A stretch of DNA of 64,000 bases from Nitrospirota bacterium (lineage in GTDB: Bacteria > Nitrospirota > Thermodesulfovibrionia > UBA6902 > JAJYJJ01). The notes under the pieces were generated by a model. The model was not told where the DNA came from and did no database searches. It saw nothing but the letters and a program-made list of their open reading frames with translations. Where the stretch lies: contig JAJYJJ010000010.1 in assembly GCA_021789595.1 (NCBI GenBank), positions 1 to 64,000 on the forward strand, read 5' to 3'. How positions within the stretch are numbered: position 1 is the first letter of the stretch; each line of letters begins with the position of its first letter. The translations under genes and the position numbers were made by a program. Positions 16,401-26,335 of this stretch are shown here, piece by piece.

Positions 16401-17867
16401 ATGAAAAAGGTTATAGTTATAATCCTTATAGCGTTAGCTCTTATAACGGGCATTATCCTGGGTAATTACTGGCAGGATTTCTTCCCCCAGCCAAGACCGT
16501 TTAGCCCTCTGCCGCCAAAGGTAAGCAAAGAGATTGCTAAAACGAGCGAGGCATTTGCCGAGATTGTTAAGGCAGATAGCCCTGCTGTAGTAAATATCTC
16601 GACAACAAAAACCATAAGGCAGGCGCCTCTCCCGTTTCTTGGAGACCCTTTCTTCAGAGACTTCTTTGGAGAACCTTTTGATTTCGGCCATCCAAGGAAA
16701 TACAAGGAACAGAGCCTCGGCTCTGGCGTCATTGTCTCTCCTGACGGGTATATTATTACAAACTACCATGTTATAAAAGAGGCAGATGAGATAAAGGTCA
16801 CGCTCTATGACAAAAGGGATTTTAAGGGTATTGTTGTAGGCTCAGATCCAAAGACCGATATAGCCGTTATAAGGATAAATACGAGGAACCTCCCTACGAT
16901 ACCATGGGGGGATTCTGACAAGCTTCAGGTGGGGGAATTCGTTCTTGCAATAGGGAATCCCTTCGGCCTTAGCCATACTGTAACAATGGGGATTGTTAGT
17001 GCTGTCGGAAGGGCAAATGTTGGGATTGCCGATTATGAAGACTTTATACAGACAGATGCAGCGATAAACCCCGGTAACTCTGGAGGCCCATTGGTAAATA
17101 TAAGGGGTGAGTTGATTGGTATAAATACAGCCATCTTTTCAAAAAGTGGTGGTTATCAAGGTATTGGTTTTGCCGTCCCGAGCAATATGGCAAGGACAGT
17201 TATGGAAGAGCTTATAAAGAAGGGTAAGGTCATCAGAGGCTGGCTTGGTGTAAGCATCCAGGAAGTTACACCTGAACTTGCCAGAGAATTCGGGACAAAG
17301 ACCCTTAAGGGTGCGCTCGTCGCTGATGTAAGTAAGGGCAGCCCTGCTGACAGGGCGGGCATCCGCAGAGGTGATATAATTATCGAATTTGATGGGAAAG
17401 AGATTGAGGATGTTGGCTCTCTCAGGAATATGGCAGCCAGGGCTACTGTTGGAAATACTGTAAGGGTAAAACTGATACGGAATAGGAATATAATGACTGT
17501 CAATGTGACTATTGCTGAACTGCCAAAGGAGATTTCAGAGGCAACACCTTCTCAAGGCATGAGCGGTGGTGAACAGGAAAATGCCCTTGCAGGACTTACT
17601 GTTATGGATCTCACGAAAGATATTGCCAAACAGCTTAATCTCCCAAAGACAGAGAGAGGGGTAGTAGTTGTAAGGGTTGAACCCGACAGTGCGGGAGCGG
17701 ATGCAGGCCTTAAAAAAGGGGATGTAATCGAGGAGATAAACAGAAAGAGGATTGGGGGTATGGCTGACTTTGATAAGGCTGCACAAGGCATTCATGAGGG
17801 AGATACCGTTCTTATATTTATAAATAGAGCTGGGAAGAAATTCTACATAACCCTTAAGGCTTCTTAG
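16401..17867 (+). CDS. degP: Periplasmic Do/HtrA serine protease
   Basis: A 488-residue trypsin-fold envelope protease with an N-terminal signal or anchor (about 3-22). The catalytic triad is visible: His in GYIITNYHVI, Asp in DPKTDIAVIRI and Ser in INPGNSGGPL. Two PDZ domains follow, each with a carboxylate loop region (KGSPADRAGIRRGDIIIEFDG, shown in part, and SAGADAGLKKGDVIEEIN). It degrades or refolds misfolded envelope proteins. The promoter overlaps the start so closely that the mRNA is probably leaderless. Whether it is DegP- or DegQ-like cannot be settled here. Confidence 0.93.
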   Translation: MKKVIVIILIALALITGIILGNYWQDFFPQPRPFSPLPPKVSKEIAKTSEAFAEIVKADSPAVVNISTTKTIRQAPLPFLGDPFFRDFFGEPFDFGHPRKYKEQSLGSGVIVSPDGYIITNYHVIKEADEIKVTLYDKRDFKGIVVGSDPKTDIAVIRINTRNLPTIPWGDSDKLQVGEFVLAIGNPFGLSHTVTMGIVSAVGRANVGIADYEDFIQTDAAINPGNSGGPLVNIRGELIGINTAIFSKSGGYQGIGFAVPSNMARTVMEELIKKGKVIRGWLGVSIQEVTPELAREFGTKTLKGALVADVSKGSPADRAGIRRGDIIIEFDGKEIEDVGSLRNMAARATVGNTVRVKLIRNRNIMTVNVTIAELPKEISEATPSQGMSGGEQENALAGLTVMDLTKDIAKQLNLPKTERGVVVVRVEPDSAGADAGLKKGDVIEEINRKRIGGMADFDKAAQGIHEGDTVLIFINRAGKKFYITLKAS

Positions 17868-17882
17868 AAAGGGGGTGAAAAA

Positions 17883-18884
17883 ATGTTATATCGCCTTATA
17901 TTACTGGGATTTTTTTCTTTTCTTGGCTACCTATTTGGCATAAAATCAGGCCAGCCTTTAGAAGGGACTGCCTTAGGTATTGCCCTTGGAGGCCTTGCAA
18001 TAATCCTTGAATCACTTCTCAGCAAGGCAAGGATTGGCAGCCTTATTGGTGGAATAATAGGACTGGGGCTGGGCATTATTGCAGCAAGACTTCTTTACTA
18101 TCCCTTTAAACTTATACCAGGATTTGAGGAGTCATATATACCGGTAATACTCGGTACAATCTTAGGTTATAGCGGATTTGTTCTTGGTATCAAAAAGGGT
18201 AGTAGCCTTTCCTTTGCTGAGATAACGAGGATTTTTAAGGGACAGGCCGCAGAAGAACACATAAAACTCCTTGACACAAGCGTGATAATAGACGGAAGAA
18301 TAGCTGATGTATGTGAGGCAGGCTTTATCGAGGGCACCTTTATAGTCCCGCAGTTTATCCTGCAGGAGCTACAGTATATAGCAGATTCAACGGATTCCCT
18401 CAAAAGGGCAAGGGGCAGAAGGGGGCTTGATATCCTGCATAAGATTCAAAAGATGTCTAATGTGGTTGTAAAGATAGTTGAAGAGGATTTCCCAAAGATA
18501 AAGGAGGTTGATGCAAAGCTCGTTGCCCTTGCCAAGATGCTCAGTGCCAAGATAATTACCAACGACTTTAATCTCAACAAGGTAGCGGCCCTTCAGGGCG
18601 TCTCTGTCTTAAATATAAACGAACTTGCCAATGCCCTGAAACCCGTGGTTCTTCCAGGGGAATCCATGGGTGTTTTTGTGACAAAGGAGGGCAAGGAGAT
18701 AAACCAGGGGGTCGCATATCTTGATGACGGCACCATGGTTGTTATAGAAAACGCAAGGAGACTCATTGGCAAGAATGTTGATGTAACAGTAACCAGCGTT
18801 CTTCAGACAACTGCAGGCAGGATGATATTTGCCAAGCTAAAGGAGGACTATGAGAAAGAAGAATACAGGGTAGTAAGGGGATGA
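17883..18884 (+). CDS. PIN-TRAM membrane protein (YacL-like)
   Basis: A 333-residue protein with about four N-terminal membrane helices (1-100), a PIN ribonuclease-like domain starting [15 protein letters not shown] with acidic residues Asp in LDTS, Glu in FILQELQ and Asp in TNDFNLN, and a C-terminal TRAM domain ([19 protein letters not shown]). This architecture is that of YacL/ PilT-N-terminal TRAM proteins. In many bacteria it precedes ispD, as here, with which it overlaps by 4 bases. Its biochemical function is not established. Confidence 0.9.
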   Translation: MLYRLILLGFFSFLGYLFGIKSGQPLEGTALGIALGGLAIILESLLSKARIGSLIGGIIGLGLGIIAARLLYYPFKLIPGFEESYIPVILGTILGYSGFVLGIKKGSSLSFAEITRIFKGQAAEEHIKLLDTSVIIDGRIADVCEAGFIEGTFIVPQFILQELQYIADSTDSLKRARGRRGLDILHKIQKMSNVVVKIVEEDFPKIKEVDAKLVALAKMLSAKIITNDFNLNKVAALQGVSVLNINELANALKPVVLPGESMGVFVTKEGKEINQGVAYLDDGTMVVIENARRLIGKNVDVTVTSVLQTTAGRMIFAKLKEDYEKEEYRVVRG

Positions 18885-19573
18885 GGATTACAGCCCTTGT
18901 TCCCTCTGCAGGTGTTGGAAAGAGATTTGGCCAGGGTATAAAGAAACCCTTTGCTGCAATGATGGGAAAGCCGATATTGCTTCACACCGTCCAGAGGCTT
19001 CAGGACATAGAGGCAATCAGTGAGATCATACCCATCCTCAGACATGAGGATATGGAAGAGGGGCTGAAATTATTTGAAAGTGCTGGCATTCACAAGGTCA
19101 GAAAAATAGCAGCAGGGGGGAAAGAGAGGCAGGATTCTGTCAATAACGCCCTTAAGCTTGTAGATGAAAAGACCCAATATGTCCTTATTCACGACGGGGT
19201 GAGGCCGCTTATAACAGGCAGGCTTGTAACAACTGCTATCCAATTAATAGCAGTTGAGAAATGCGACGGTGTTGTCCTCGGCGTACCTGTAAAAGATACA
19301 ATAAAAGAGATTATGGATGACGGCACTGTGAAAGTGACCTTGAACAGGGAACCATTATGGGCAATCCAGACACCGCAGGTATTTCCATACGATGTAATCA
19401 GTCATGCCTATGAGAAGGCATACGAAGATGGATTTTATGCAACCGATGATTCTGCCCTTGTGGAGAGGATGGGTGCAAAGGTGAAGGTGATACCCGGCTC
19501 TTATTACAATATAAAGATCACAACGCCTGAGGATCTGATACTTGTTGAAGCGCTCATGGACAAGATCATTTAG
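18881..19573 (+). CDS. ispD: 2-C-methyl-D-erythritol 4-phosphate cytidylyltransferase
   Basis: A 230-residue nucleotidyltransferase of the non-mevalonate isoprenoid pathway, converting MEP and CTP to CDP-ME. It begins [20 protein letters not shown], the G-x-G-x-R CTP-binding loop with Lys, and contains [23 protein letters not shown] and [10 protein letters not shown]. The start ATGA overlaps the PIN-TRAM stop and the gene ends directly before ispF, so the two consecutive enzymes of the methylerythritol pathway flank the missing ispE, as is common. Confidence 0.95.
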   Translation: MRITALVPSAGVGKRFGQGIKKPFAAMMGKPILLHTVQRLQDIEAISEIIPILRHEDMEEGLKLFESAGIHKVRKIAAGGKERQDSVNNALKLVDEKTQYVLIHDGVRPLITGRLVTTAIQLIAVEKCDGVVLGVPVKDTIKEIMDDGTVKVTLNREPLWAIQTPQVFPYDVISHAYEKAYEDGFYATDDSALVERMGAKVKVIPGSYYNIKITTPEDLILVEALMDKII

Positions 19574-20050
19574 ATGACAATAGGTTTTGGCTTTGACTCG
19601 CATCGCCTTGTTAGCGGCAGAAGGCTTATCATAGGCGGCGTGGAAATACCCAATAATAATATCGGGCCGATAGGCCACTCTGATGGCGATGCACTTATAC
19701 ATGCTGTTATAGATGCCATCCTTGGCGGTTTGGGTCTTGGGGATATAGGAAGACATTTCCCGGATTCTGAGGACAGATGGAGGGATGCAGCAAGCACCTC
19801 CCTGCTGTCAATAATCAGGAATATGCTGATAGAGAACTCCTTTGAAGTAGAATGGATTGACTCTACGGTTATCCTTGAAAAACCCAGGCTTTCACCGTAT
19901 ATAGAAGAGATGCGGGCAAGAATCGGCTCATGCCTTGATATCGGCGCAGAGAGGATAAACATAAAGACAAAGACTGCAGAGGGTATGGGCCTTATCGGCA
20001 GCGGCGAGGGTATTGCCTGCTTTGCAGTCTGTCTTCTAAAGAGGATATAA
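19574..20050 (+). CDS. ispF: 2-C-methyl-D-erythritol 2,4-cyclodiphosphate synthase
   Basis: A 158-residue trimeric zinc enzyme that cyclises CDP-ME 2-phosphate. The metal and substrate motifs are present: GFGFDSHRLVSG (Asp and His ligands), IGHSDGDALIHAVIDAILGG (His ligand) and DIGRHFPDS, with KTKTAEGMGLIGSGEGI at the end. It starts at the base after the ispD stop. The gene ends 20 bases before the end of the convergent Nramp gene. Confidence 0.96.
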   Translation: MTIGFGFDSHRLVSGRRLIIGGVEIPNNNIGPIGHSDGDALIHAVIDAILGGLGLGDIGRHFPDSEDRWRDAASTSLLSIIRNMLIENSFEVEWIDSTVILEKPRLSPYIEEMRARIGSCLDIGAERINIKTKTAEGMGLIGSGEGIACFAVCLLKRI

Positions 20051-20069
20051 AAAAAACTCTCCCCGTAAC

Positions 20070-21293
20070 TTATATAAACATAGACACCACAAACATCCCT
20101 GTTAAGGCAATCATTATCAGAGTTGTCGCCCATGCAATAATATTAAATGCCTTCGTATTTATATAATCACCCATCAATCCCTTTTTGTTTATTAAAGAAA
20201 GCATAAAGATAAGCACAAATGGCAGCATGACGCCGTTTATCACCTGAGAGATCCACATTATCGAGATAAGTGGTGCATTAGGCATAAGGATTATCAGCGA
20301 GCCGATGGCTATCAAAAGTGTGTAAAGCCACATAAACTGGGGGGCCTCTTTGAAGGTCTTATTCACCCCTGCCTCCCAGCCCATACCCTCGCATATGTAG
20401 TAAGCCGTAGCCAGGGGAAGTATTGAGGCAGAGAAAAGAGATGCATTGGCAAGGCCAATTGCAAATAGGATAGATGCATACCTGCCTGCTATAGGTGCAA
20501 GCGACATTGCAGCTTCTTTGGCGCTATCTATTGTTATCCCTGCCTTAAAAAGGGTAGCACCACATGCAACGATGATGAAGAATGCCACAATGTCTGTCAT
20601 AAAACAACCAAATATTACATCTATTCGTGACGCCCAGTAGTGTTCCTTCCGTACGCCCTTTTCAACAACTGCTGACTGGAGATAAAACTGCATCCATGGC
20701 GTTATCGTAGTGCCTACTACCCCAATGAATGTAAGGATATACGCAGAGTTAAAGTGAAAGGACGGCTTTATTGTTTGTATTGCTACCTGTGACCAATCAG
20801 GCCTTGCCATGATTGCAGATGGGATATATACAAGATATACAGCACATACAAAAAGAAATATCTTTTCAAAAACACGGTATGAACCTTTCACCACAATAAG
20901 CCAGACGAAGATCGCTCCTACTGGCACAGAAATATATTTATTAATCCCAAATATCTCAGTGCTTGCTGCCCATCCTGCAAACTCTGCTGCAGTATTTCCA
21001 AGGTCTGTTATAAGCAAACACGCCATAAGCCAGAAGGTTATCTTAACACCGTAGTTTTCCCTTATGAGGTCTGCAAGTCCTTTTCCAGTAACTGCACCCA
21101 TCCTTGCTGACATCTCCTGAACCACAATAAGCGCAATGGTAGTGGGGATTAATGTCCAGAGAAGGGAATAACCAAAATGGGCACCGGCTATCGAGTATGT
21201 AGCGATGCCGCCAGCATCGTTGTCTATATTTGCTGTTATTATACCAGGGCCTATGATGGATAAAAGAAGAATAATCCTCTTCCAGCGGCTCAC
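20070..21293 (-). CDS. Nramp-family divalent metal transporter
   Basis: A 407-residue transporter with about 11 membrane helices. The first helix holds GPGIITANIDNDAGGIATYS, related to the D-P-G-N metal-binding motif of Nramp proteins but with D-N-D-A-G in place of D-P-G-N, and the sixth contains TPWMQFYLQSA at the place of the usual A/C-x-x-M-P-H segment. These substitutions suggest an Nramp-related (NRMT/Mg-type or other) ion selectivity and not classic Mn/Fe MntH. It overlaps by 4 bases with the upstream CBS/MgtE-N gene and would be cotranslated with it. Confidence 0.85.
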   Translation of the reverse strand: MSRWKRIILLLSIIGPGIITANIDNDAGGIATYSIAGAHFGYSLLWTLIPTTIALIVVQEMSARMGAVTGKGLADLIRENYGVKITFWLMACLLITDLGNTAAEFAGWAASTEIFGINKYISVPVGAIFVWLIVVKGSYRVFEKIFLFVCAVYLVYIPSAIMARPDWSQVAIQTIKPSFHFNSAYILTFIGVVGTTITPWMQFYLQSAVVEKGVRKEHYWASRIDVIFGCFMTDIVAFFIIVACGATLFKAGITIDSAKEAAMSLAPIAGRYASILFAIGLANASLFSASILPLATAYYICEGMGWEAGVNKTFKEAPQFMWLYTLLIAIGSLIILMPNAPLISIMWISQVINGVMLPFVLIFMLSLINKKGLMGDYINTKAFNIIAWATTLIMIALTGMFVVSMFI

Positions 21294-22552
21294 ATCTTCC
21301 TCCTTTTGCGCTTTGCAGCAGGAGGAATGATTCTATCTACAATATCATCGATAGTTACAATGCCGAGAATAAGACCCTCGGCATCAACAACAGGGATGGC
21401 AACAAGATTGTATTTGGAGATGACCTCGGCGACCTCCATCTCATCGGTCTCAGGACTAACTGTCTTCAGCTTTGTCTCCATTATATCCGATAGTTTTGAG
21501 TCGTAATCTGAGAGCAGAAGCTCCCTGAGGGATACAACACCGATTAGTTTCTCATCCTTATCTGCGATGTAGATGTAATATACAGTTTCCACTTCAGGTG
21601 CATTCTGTTTAAATCGTTCAATAGCCTCTCCAACCGTTATCTCTGGAGGATATGTAATGAATTCATTCGTCATAAGACCGCCTGCCGTATCCTCCTCATG
21701 CCCGAGGAGTTCCTGTATATCCTCTGCCTCCTCTTTTTCTATGTGTTCGAGTATCTCCTTTGCTTTTTCTGCTGGCAGGTCGCTAAGAACATCAGCAGCC
21801 TCATCCGGAGGCATCTCCTCTATAATATCTGCTGCCTTATCTGTGTCCATACCGCTTATAATCTCAACCTGTGTTTCTGGTTTAAGCTCTGAAAGGGCCT
21901 CTGCTGCTACATCCACATCAAGGTTTTTGAAAAAGGTGGCACCCTCTTTATGCGGTACCTGGCTTATAATCTCAGCTATATCAGCAGGATGCAGCTCAGA
22001 AACCATCTGCCTTGGGACTGTAAGGGATATTGCTGTAAGTTTTGGGGCGAGCAACTGTATATAATTCCAGCTTATCAGGTTATATTGGAGCTGCGCCCTG
22101 AACATCTTTAAAAAGTCCTCACCTCCCTTCTCAATACCAAGCCTCCTCAGTATCCCCCTCATTCCAACATCAACCGCAATCAGGACTGCATCAGACTTAT
22201 AGCCCTCAAGCTTTATATCATTGACCCTGACAACCTTTGCGCCGTTGGCATCAACTATCTGTTTGTCAAGGATGTCCCTTACAGCAAGAAGGTCATCCTC
22301 TGTTATTTCATAGGGCATAAGGGATTCGCTGTATATAATTGCAGAGATTATCCGTTTATTAAAGATGCTCAGGTCCTTCCATGGAAGCTTATATAGCTGT
22401 TTTCTTCTTTCAATTATAAGGGCATCTATCCTGGGCAGAGGTTCGCCCTTGACGACAATAAGGTCCTTTACCCTGCCGAGTTCCTCACCTTTGGGGTCTA
22501 AAACAGGTTTTTTGATTAAATCACTTAAAAATACATCTCCGACAAATGTCAT
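21290..22552 (-). CDS. PRC-barrel / MgtE-N / CBS regulatory protein
   Basis: A 420-residue soluble protein. Two PRC-barrel-like segments (about 8-75 and 90-160) are followed by the MgtE intracellular N domain (ELHPADIAEIISQVPH, then DAADVLSDL-type superhelical repeats) and two CBS domains at the C-terminus (GGLMTNEFITYPPEITVGEA, IVDRIIPP). There is no membrane domain, so it is not itself MgtE. The overlapping Nramp gene suggests it acts as the Mg2+/nucleotide-sensing cytosolic gate of that transporter. Confidence 0.88.
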   Translation of the reverse strand: MTFVGDVFLSDLIKKPVLDPKGEELGRVKDLIVVKGEPLPRIDALIIERRKQLYKLPWKDLSIFNKRIISAIIYSESLMPYEITEDDLLAVRDILDKQIVDANGAKVVRVNDIKLEGYKSDAVLIAVDVGMRGILRRLGIEKGGEDFLKMFRAQLQYNLISWNYIQLLAPKLTAISLTVPRQMVSELHPADIAEIISQVPHKEGATFFKNLDVDVAAEALSELKPETQVEIISGMDTDKAADIIEEMPPDEAADVLSDLPAEKAKEILEHIEKEEAEDIQELLGHEEDTAGGLMTNEFITYPPEITVGEAIERFKQNAPEVETVYYIYIADKDEKLIGVVSLRELLLSDYDSKLSDIMETKLKTVSPETDEMEVAEVISKYNLVAIPVVDAEGLILGIVTIDDIVDRIIPPAAKRKRRKM

Positions 22553-22735
22553 CTCTATCCATCCCTTCAGGGCATTATTCAGGTATTCTACAGCATCCTT
22601 TTAACGCTTAGTATAACCTACAAAAAAGGTAATATCAATCTGAAATATCCACCCTGTCTGGATAGGCGTCCTGTAGGATTTGTCGTATAATCTAAGGGAT
22701 ACGGATATAAATACAAAAGTTCACCAGGAGGGGTT

Positions 22736-23260
22736 ATGGCAAAGGAGGCGTTGCTTGTAATTGATATGCTGAATGACTTTGTAAGGGAGGGCGCTGCACT
22801 TGAAGTGCCTGAGGCAAGGAAGGTCATTCCAGATATCAGGCATGAGATCGAAACTGCAAGGGCAAAGGGCAATATGGTGGTCTATGTCTGCGATGCCCAC
22901 GGGACAGACGATAAGGAATTTAAGAAATTCGGCTGGCCCCCTCATGCTATAAAGGGCACAGAAGGGGCAAGGATTGTAAAGGAGCTTGAACCCACACCCG
23001 ATGACATAGTCATTGAAAAGACAACATACTCTGGATTCTACAACACAAAACTCGATGAGACCTTGAAAAAGCTCGAAGTTGATTCACTGAGACTCACGGG
23101 GTGTGTGACCCACATCTGCGTGATGTTTACTGCATCAGATGCGGTTCTCAGAGATTATAAGGTGAGCGTTGTAAGTGACGGGGTTGCGGGACTTGCAAAA
23201 GAAGACCACGATGCAGCTTTAAGGATTATGAAAAATGTGTTAGGGGTGAAAATAGTTTAG
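22736..23260 (+). CDS. Isochorismatase/nicotinamidase-family cysteine hydrolase
   Basis: A 174-residue cysteine hydrolase. The triad is visible as Asp9 (LLVIDMLNDFV), a Lys in VIEKTTYSGFYNTKLDE and Cys in RLTGCVTHICVMFTASDA. The metal-site pattern D-x-H of nicotinamidases is partly present (CDAHGTDD). It resembles nicotinamidase PncA-like enzymes more closely than the copy at 90, but the substrate is not certain. GGAGG precedes the ATG at 22736. It is monocistronic and lies before the 6S RNA candidate. Confidence 0.87.
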   Translation: MAKEALLVIDMLNDFVREGAALEVPEARKVIPDIRHEIETARAKGNMVVYVCDAHGTDDKEFKKFGWPPHAIKGTEGARIVKELEPTPDDIVIEKTTYSGFYNTKLDETLKKLEVDSLRLTGCVTHICVMFTASDAVLRDYKVSVVSDGVAGLAKEDHDAALRIMKNVLGVKIV

Positions 23261-23273
23261 CCAAACTTTTCTC

Positions 23274-23302
23274 TTGCAATCTACATCATTTTTTGTTTTA
23301 AT
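23274..23302 (+). promoter_or_regulatory. Promoter of the 6S RNA candidate
   Basis: TTGCAA (23274-23279), a 17-base spacer and TTTAAT (23297-23302) lie about 10-15 bases before the 5' side of the structured RNA. A shifted alternative -10, TATTTA, starts at 23302. Moderate match only. Confidence 0.4.
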
Positions 23303-23317
23303 ATTTATAGGTAATAA

Positions 23318-23471
23318 AGACCTACCTTGTTCGTGATAGGTGAAGATGTTGATCCGGCAATTAGAAAAAATTGGGGGCCATAGAAAGGCAGGTGTGAGCA
23401 TGTCTCCGTTGAGGAGAAAGCCTGATCCTGCCTTAGAGGCGCCCACCTATCCTCTAAGGGATCTACTTTTT
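23318..23471 (+). ncRNA. ssrS: Probable 6S RNA
   Basis: A long irregular hairpin of about 150 bases. From the outside: CCTT (23325) pairs with AAGG (23456); an internal loop has GTTCGT on the 5' side; GATAGGTG (23335-23342) pairs perfectly with CACCTATC (23444-23451); a large asymmetric bubble follows; AAGGCAGG (23385-23392) pairs perfectly with CCTGCCTT (23427-23434); the tip includes TCTCC/GGAGA. It ends in TTTTT at 23467. The GUUCG loop near the base of the closing stem and the open central bubble are 6S RNA traits. Location next to a rny gene is consistent. I infer 6S RNA from structure only. Confidence 0.5.
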
Positions 23472-23964
23472 GCCTACACGGCAGGGTGGGTTTTAACCCA
23501 CAAATATATTTTGTTGGGTCTGATGTCTTCCATCCTTTGGATGGGGAAGGGCCATCGTTTCCTTGGCTCCATCTTGCTGGTATTAACGGCAGTAATATCT
23601 TGGGGAAGGATGATCATAAATTTTTCAGGACAAAAGGGAAAGATTAACAGGCTGTTCTTTATAAGAGAAAATAAAACAGGCTATTTAGCCCAATCTACAG
23701 TCCCGATTATGATACCTCAAGAGTAGTCCTGCCTTAAGCCAGCCGTTAGGAGGGCCCCTGGGGTCTTGCCCAAGGGCCGGTCATGAAGCTTTTTAAGATT
23801 GAAAAGATGGTATCCTCTTGCCTGGAGGATGCGAGTGGCTATAAGTATACGCATAACTTTAAGCGGCATTATGCCGACAAACAAGGACATCTTCCAAGGG
23901 GCGATATATACACAGTCCCCTGGAGGGAGATTATACATGGGAAATAAAGACAGGAGGAATTCAG
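23472..23964 (+). other. Gene-poor, hairpin-rich stretch before ribonuclease Y
   Basis: No convincing gene. A 128-codon frame (23340-23726) starts inside the 6S candidate and lacks a ribosome site; part of it is hydrophobic, so a short membrane protein cannot be fully excluded. From 23753 to 23923 there are four hairpins: GGCCC/GGGCC (23753-23778), ATCCTC/GAGGAT (23812-23830), CGGCA/TGCCG (23874-23886) and CCAAGGGG/CCCCTGG with a bulged A (23894-23923). This may be a second structured RNA or the rny leader. The rny ribosome site AGGAGG ends the stretch. Confidence 0.35.
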
Positions 23965-25530
23965 ATGGATGACATAGTATATATCCTTTTGGCCTCGATT
24001 CTGGGCATTGTCATAGGCGCAGGTATTGCCATTGCATACAGAAAAGGTGCGGCTCAGGAGAAATTGAAGAAGGCAGAGGAGAACGCAGACAGGCTTTTAC
24101 AGGATGCAAAAAGAGAGGCAGACACTATCAAAAAAGAGGCTGCCCTTGAGGCCAAGGATAAGGTCTATCAGGCAAAGGCAGAGGTAGACAAAGAACTTAA
24201 GGAAAGAAGGGCTGAACTAACACAACTTGACAAGAGGCTCAGGCAGCGGGAAGAGGCAATTGAGCGCAAGTTTGACAATCTTGAAAAAAAGGAGCAGGAA
24301 CTAAATAAAAGAGAAAGAGAGGTTCATGGAAAGGAAAAAGGTATTGCAGAGAAGGAAAGCAGGTATGACAACCTTTTAAAGGAGCAATTGCAGGTATTAG
24401 AGAGGATCTCAGGGCTGAGCGAAGAGGCGGCACGAAAGGAGCTTCTCCAAAGGGTTGAGGAGGCATCAAGGTTTGAGGTAGCCAGGACAGCAAAGCGTAT
24501 CGAGGATGAGGCGAGGGAGCTTGCAGACAGAAAGGCAAAGGAGATTATAAGTCTTGCCATTGAGAGGTATGCCAGCGACTATGTTGCAGATGCTACAGTA
24601 ACAGCCGTTAATCTTCCAAGCGATGAGATGAAAGGCAGGATAATAGGCCGTGAGGGAAGGAATATCAGGGCACTTGAGGCAGCAACGGGTATAGACCTGA
24701 TTATCGATGATACCCCTGAGACCGTAATCCTATCAAGTTTTGACCCCGTAAGAAGGGAGATTGCAAGGGTATCGCTTGAGAGATTGATAGCAGATGGGAG
24801 GATCCATCCGGCAAGGATAGAGGAGATAGTAGAGAAGGTAAAAAAGGAGATAGATGCCGCCATCAAGGAGGAGGGAGAAAAGGCAGTTTTCGACCTCGGT
24901 CTTCATGGAATCCATCCTGAACTTGTGAGACTCCTTGGTAAACTCAGATACAGGACATCATATGCCCAGAATGTATTACAGCACTCACGGGAGGTTGCCT
25001 ATCTTGCAGGTATAATGGCAGGTGAGCTTGGGGTAGATGCAAAGCTTGCCAAGAGGGCAGGTCTTCTTCATGATATAGGCAAGGCAATAGACCATGAGGT
25101 CGAGGGCTCACACCAGATGATCGGTGCAAACATTGCAAAGAAATACAATGAGAATTTCAAGGTTGTAAATGCAATCCAGGTACATCACGGCGAGGGCGAG
25201 CCTGCCACTGTTGAGGCAGCACTTGTTGCAGCAGCCGATGCCCTCTCAGCAGCCAGGCCGGGTGCAAGGAAGGAGAGCCTCGAGAGTTATCTGAAGAGGC
25301 TTGAGAAGCTTGAACAGCTTGCCATGTCATTTAAGGGTGTTGACAGATGCTATGCAATACAGGCAGGCAGGGAGATAAGGATCATAGTAAAGCCAGAGGA
25401 TATAAGTGATGAGATATCTGCACAGATCTCAAGGGATCTTGCACGGAGGATAGAAGAGGGACTCACATACCCGGGACAGATAAAGGTCACGGTCATAAGA
25501 GAGACAAGATTTGTAGAGATGGCAAAGTGA
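23965..25530 (+). CDS. rny: Ribonuclease Y
   Basis: A 521-residue membrane-anchored endoribonuclease that initiates mRNA decay. An N-terminal membrane helix (about 5-25) is followed by a long charged coiled coil (30-190), a KH domain ([20 protein letters not shown]) and an HD phosphohydrolase domain with [16 protein letters not shown] and [12 protein letters not shown] as metal ligands. Length is normal for the family. An AGGAGG site lies 8 bases before the ATG. The stop overlaps the start of ymdB by 4 bases, the usual rny-ymdB pair. Confidence 0.96.
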   Translation: MDDIVYILLASILGIVIGAGIAIAYRKGAAQEKLKKAEENADRLLQDAKREADTIKKEAALEAKDKVYQAKAEVDKELKERRAELTQLDKRLRQREEAIERKFDNLEKKEQELNKREREVHGKEKGIAEKESRYDNLLKEQLQVLERISGLSEEAARKELLQRVEEASRFEVARTAKRIEDEARELADRKAKEIISLAIERYASDYVADATVTAVNLPSDEMKGRIIGREGRNIRALEAATGIDLIIDDTPETVILSSFDPVRREIARVSLERLIADGRIHPARIEEIVEKVKKEIDAAIKEEGEKAVFDLGLHGIHPELVRLLGKLRYRTSYAQNVLQHSREVAYLAGIMAGELGVDAKLAKRAGLLHDIGKAIDHEVEGSHQMIGANIAKKYNENFKVVNAIQVHHGEGEPATVEAALVAAADALSAARPGARKESLESYLKRLEKLEQLAMSFKGVDRCYAIQAGREIRIIVKPEDISDEISAQISRDLARRIEEGLTYPGQIKVTVIRETRFVEMAK

Positions 25531-26306
25531 AGGTCTTTTTCATAGGGGACATAGTAGGGGATATCGGAAGAAAGATTGTAAAGGATAACCTGCCAAAGAT
25601 TGTAGATAGATACAAGGTTGACCTCGTAATAGCCAACGGCGAGAATTCAGCAGGGGGTTTTGGCATAACACAAAAGGTAGCTGAGGAACTCTTCTCCATG
25701 GGTATCCATATACTCACCTCTGGCAATCATATATGGGATAAAAAGGAGGCCATTGGCTATATAACAAAAGAAAACCGCCTCCTGAGACCTGCAAACTACC
25801 CTCCAATGGTGCCTGGGGTCGGCAGTATTGTCATAAATACACATCCAGGTGAGAAGGCAGCAATCCTCAACCTGTCTGGCAGGACATTTATGCACCCGAT
25901 AGACTGCCCTTTCCAGGTGGCTGAAAAAGAGCTCAGGGAGCTTTCCAAAGAGGTAAAGGTTATTATAGTGGATTTTCATGCAGAGGCTACCTCGGAGAAG
26001 TGGGCAATGGGATGGTTCCTCGACGGGAAGGTAAGCGCAGTAATAGGCACACATACGCATGTCCAGACAGCAGATGAACAGATCCTTCCTGAAGGCACTG
26101 CCTATATAACAGATGTTGGCATGACAGGCCCTGTGCATTCCATTATAGGGATAAAAAAGGAGCAGATTATTGAGCGTTTTCTGACACAGATGCCGAGGCG
26201 TTTTGAGATAGCAAAAGGGCCATCTCTACTATGCGGGATTGTGATAGAGATAGATTCAAAGACAGGAAAGACATTAGCCTTACAGCGGCTTCAGCTTAGG
26301 GATTAG
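25527..26306 (+). CDS. ymdB: YmdB-type metallophosphoesterase
   Basis: A 259-residue dimetal phosphoesterase of the TIGR00282/YmdB family. The metal-binding motifs are in order: [11 protein letters not shown] (Asp), [10 protein letters not shown] (Asn/Glu), [12 protein letters not shown] (Asn-His), [11 protein letters not shown] (His) and [12 protein letters not shown] (His). In Bacillus the family hydrolyses cyclic nucleotides and affects sporulation and biofilm, and it is encoded beside rny. It starts with GTG in the overlap GTGA with the rny stop. Confidence 0.93.
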   Translation: MKVFFIGDIVGDIGRKIVKDNLPKIVDRYKVDLVIANGENSAGGFGITQKVAEELFSMGIHILTSGNHIWDKKEAIGYITKENRLLRPANYPPMVPGVGSIVINTHPGEKAAILNLSGRTFMHPIDCPFQVAEKELRELSKEVKVIIVDFHAEATSEKWAMGWFLDGKVSAVIGTHTHVQTADEQILPEGTAYITDVGMTGPVHSIIGIKKEQIIERFLTQMPRRFEIAKGPSLLCGIVIEIDSKTGKTLALQRLQLRD

Positions 26307-26335
26307 AGGCAATAGGACGGGAATACAAAAATCCA

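Noticed and set aside
23340-23726. A 128-codon frame with some hydrophobic segments
   Set aside because: It begins with GTG inside the 6S RNA candidate, lacks a ribosome site, and its N-terminal third is translated RNA structure. A short membrane protein cannot be fully excluded.
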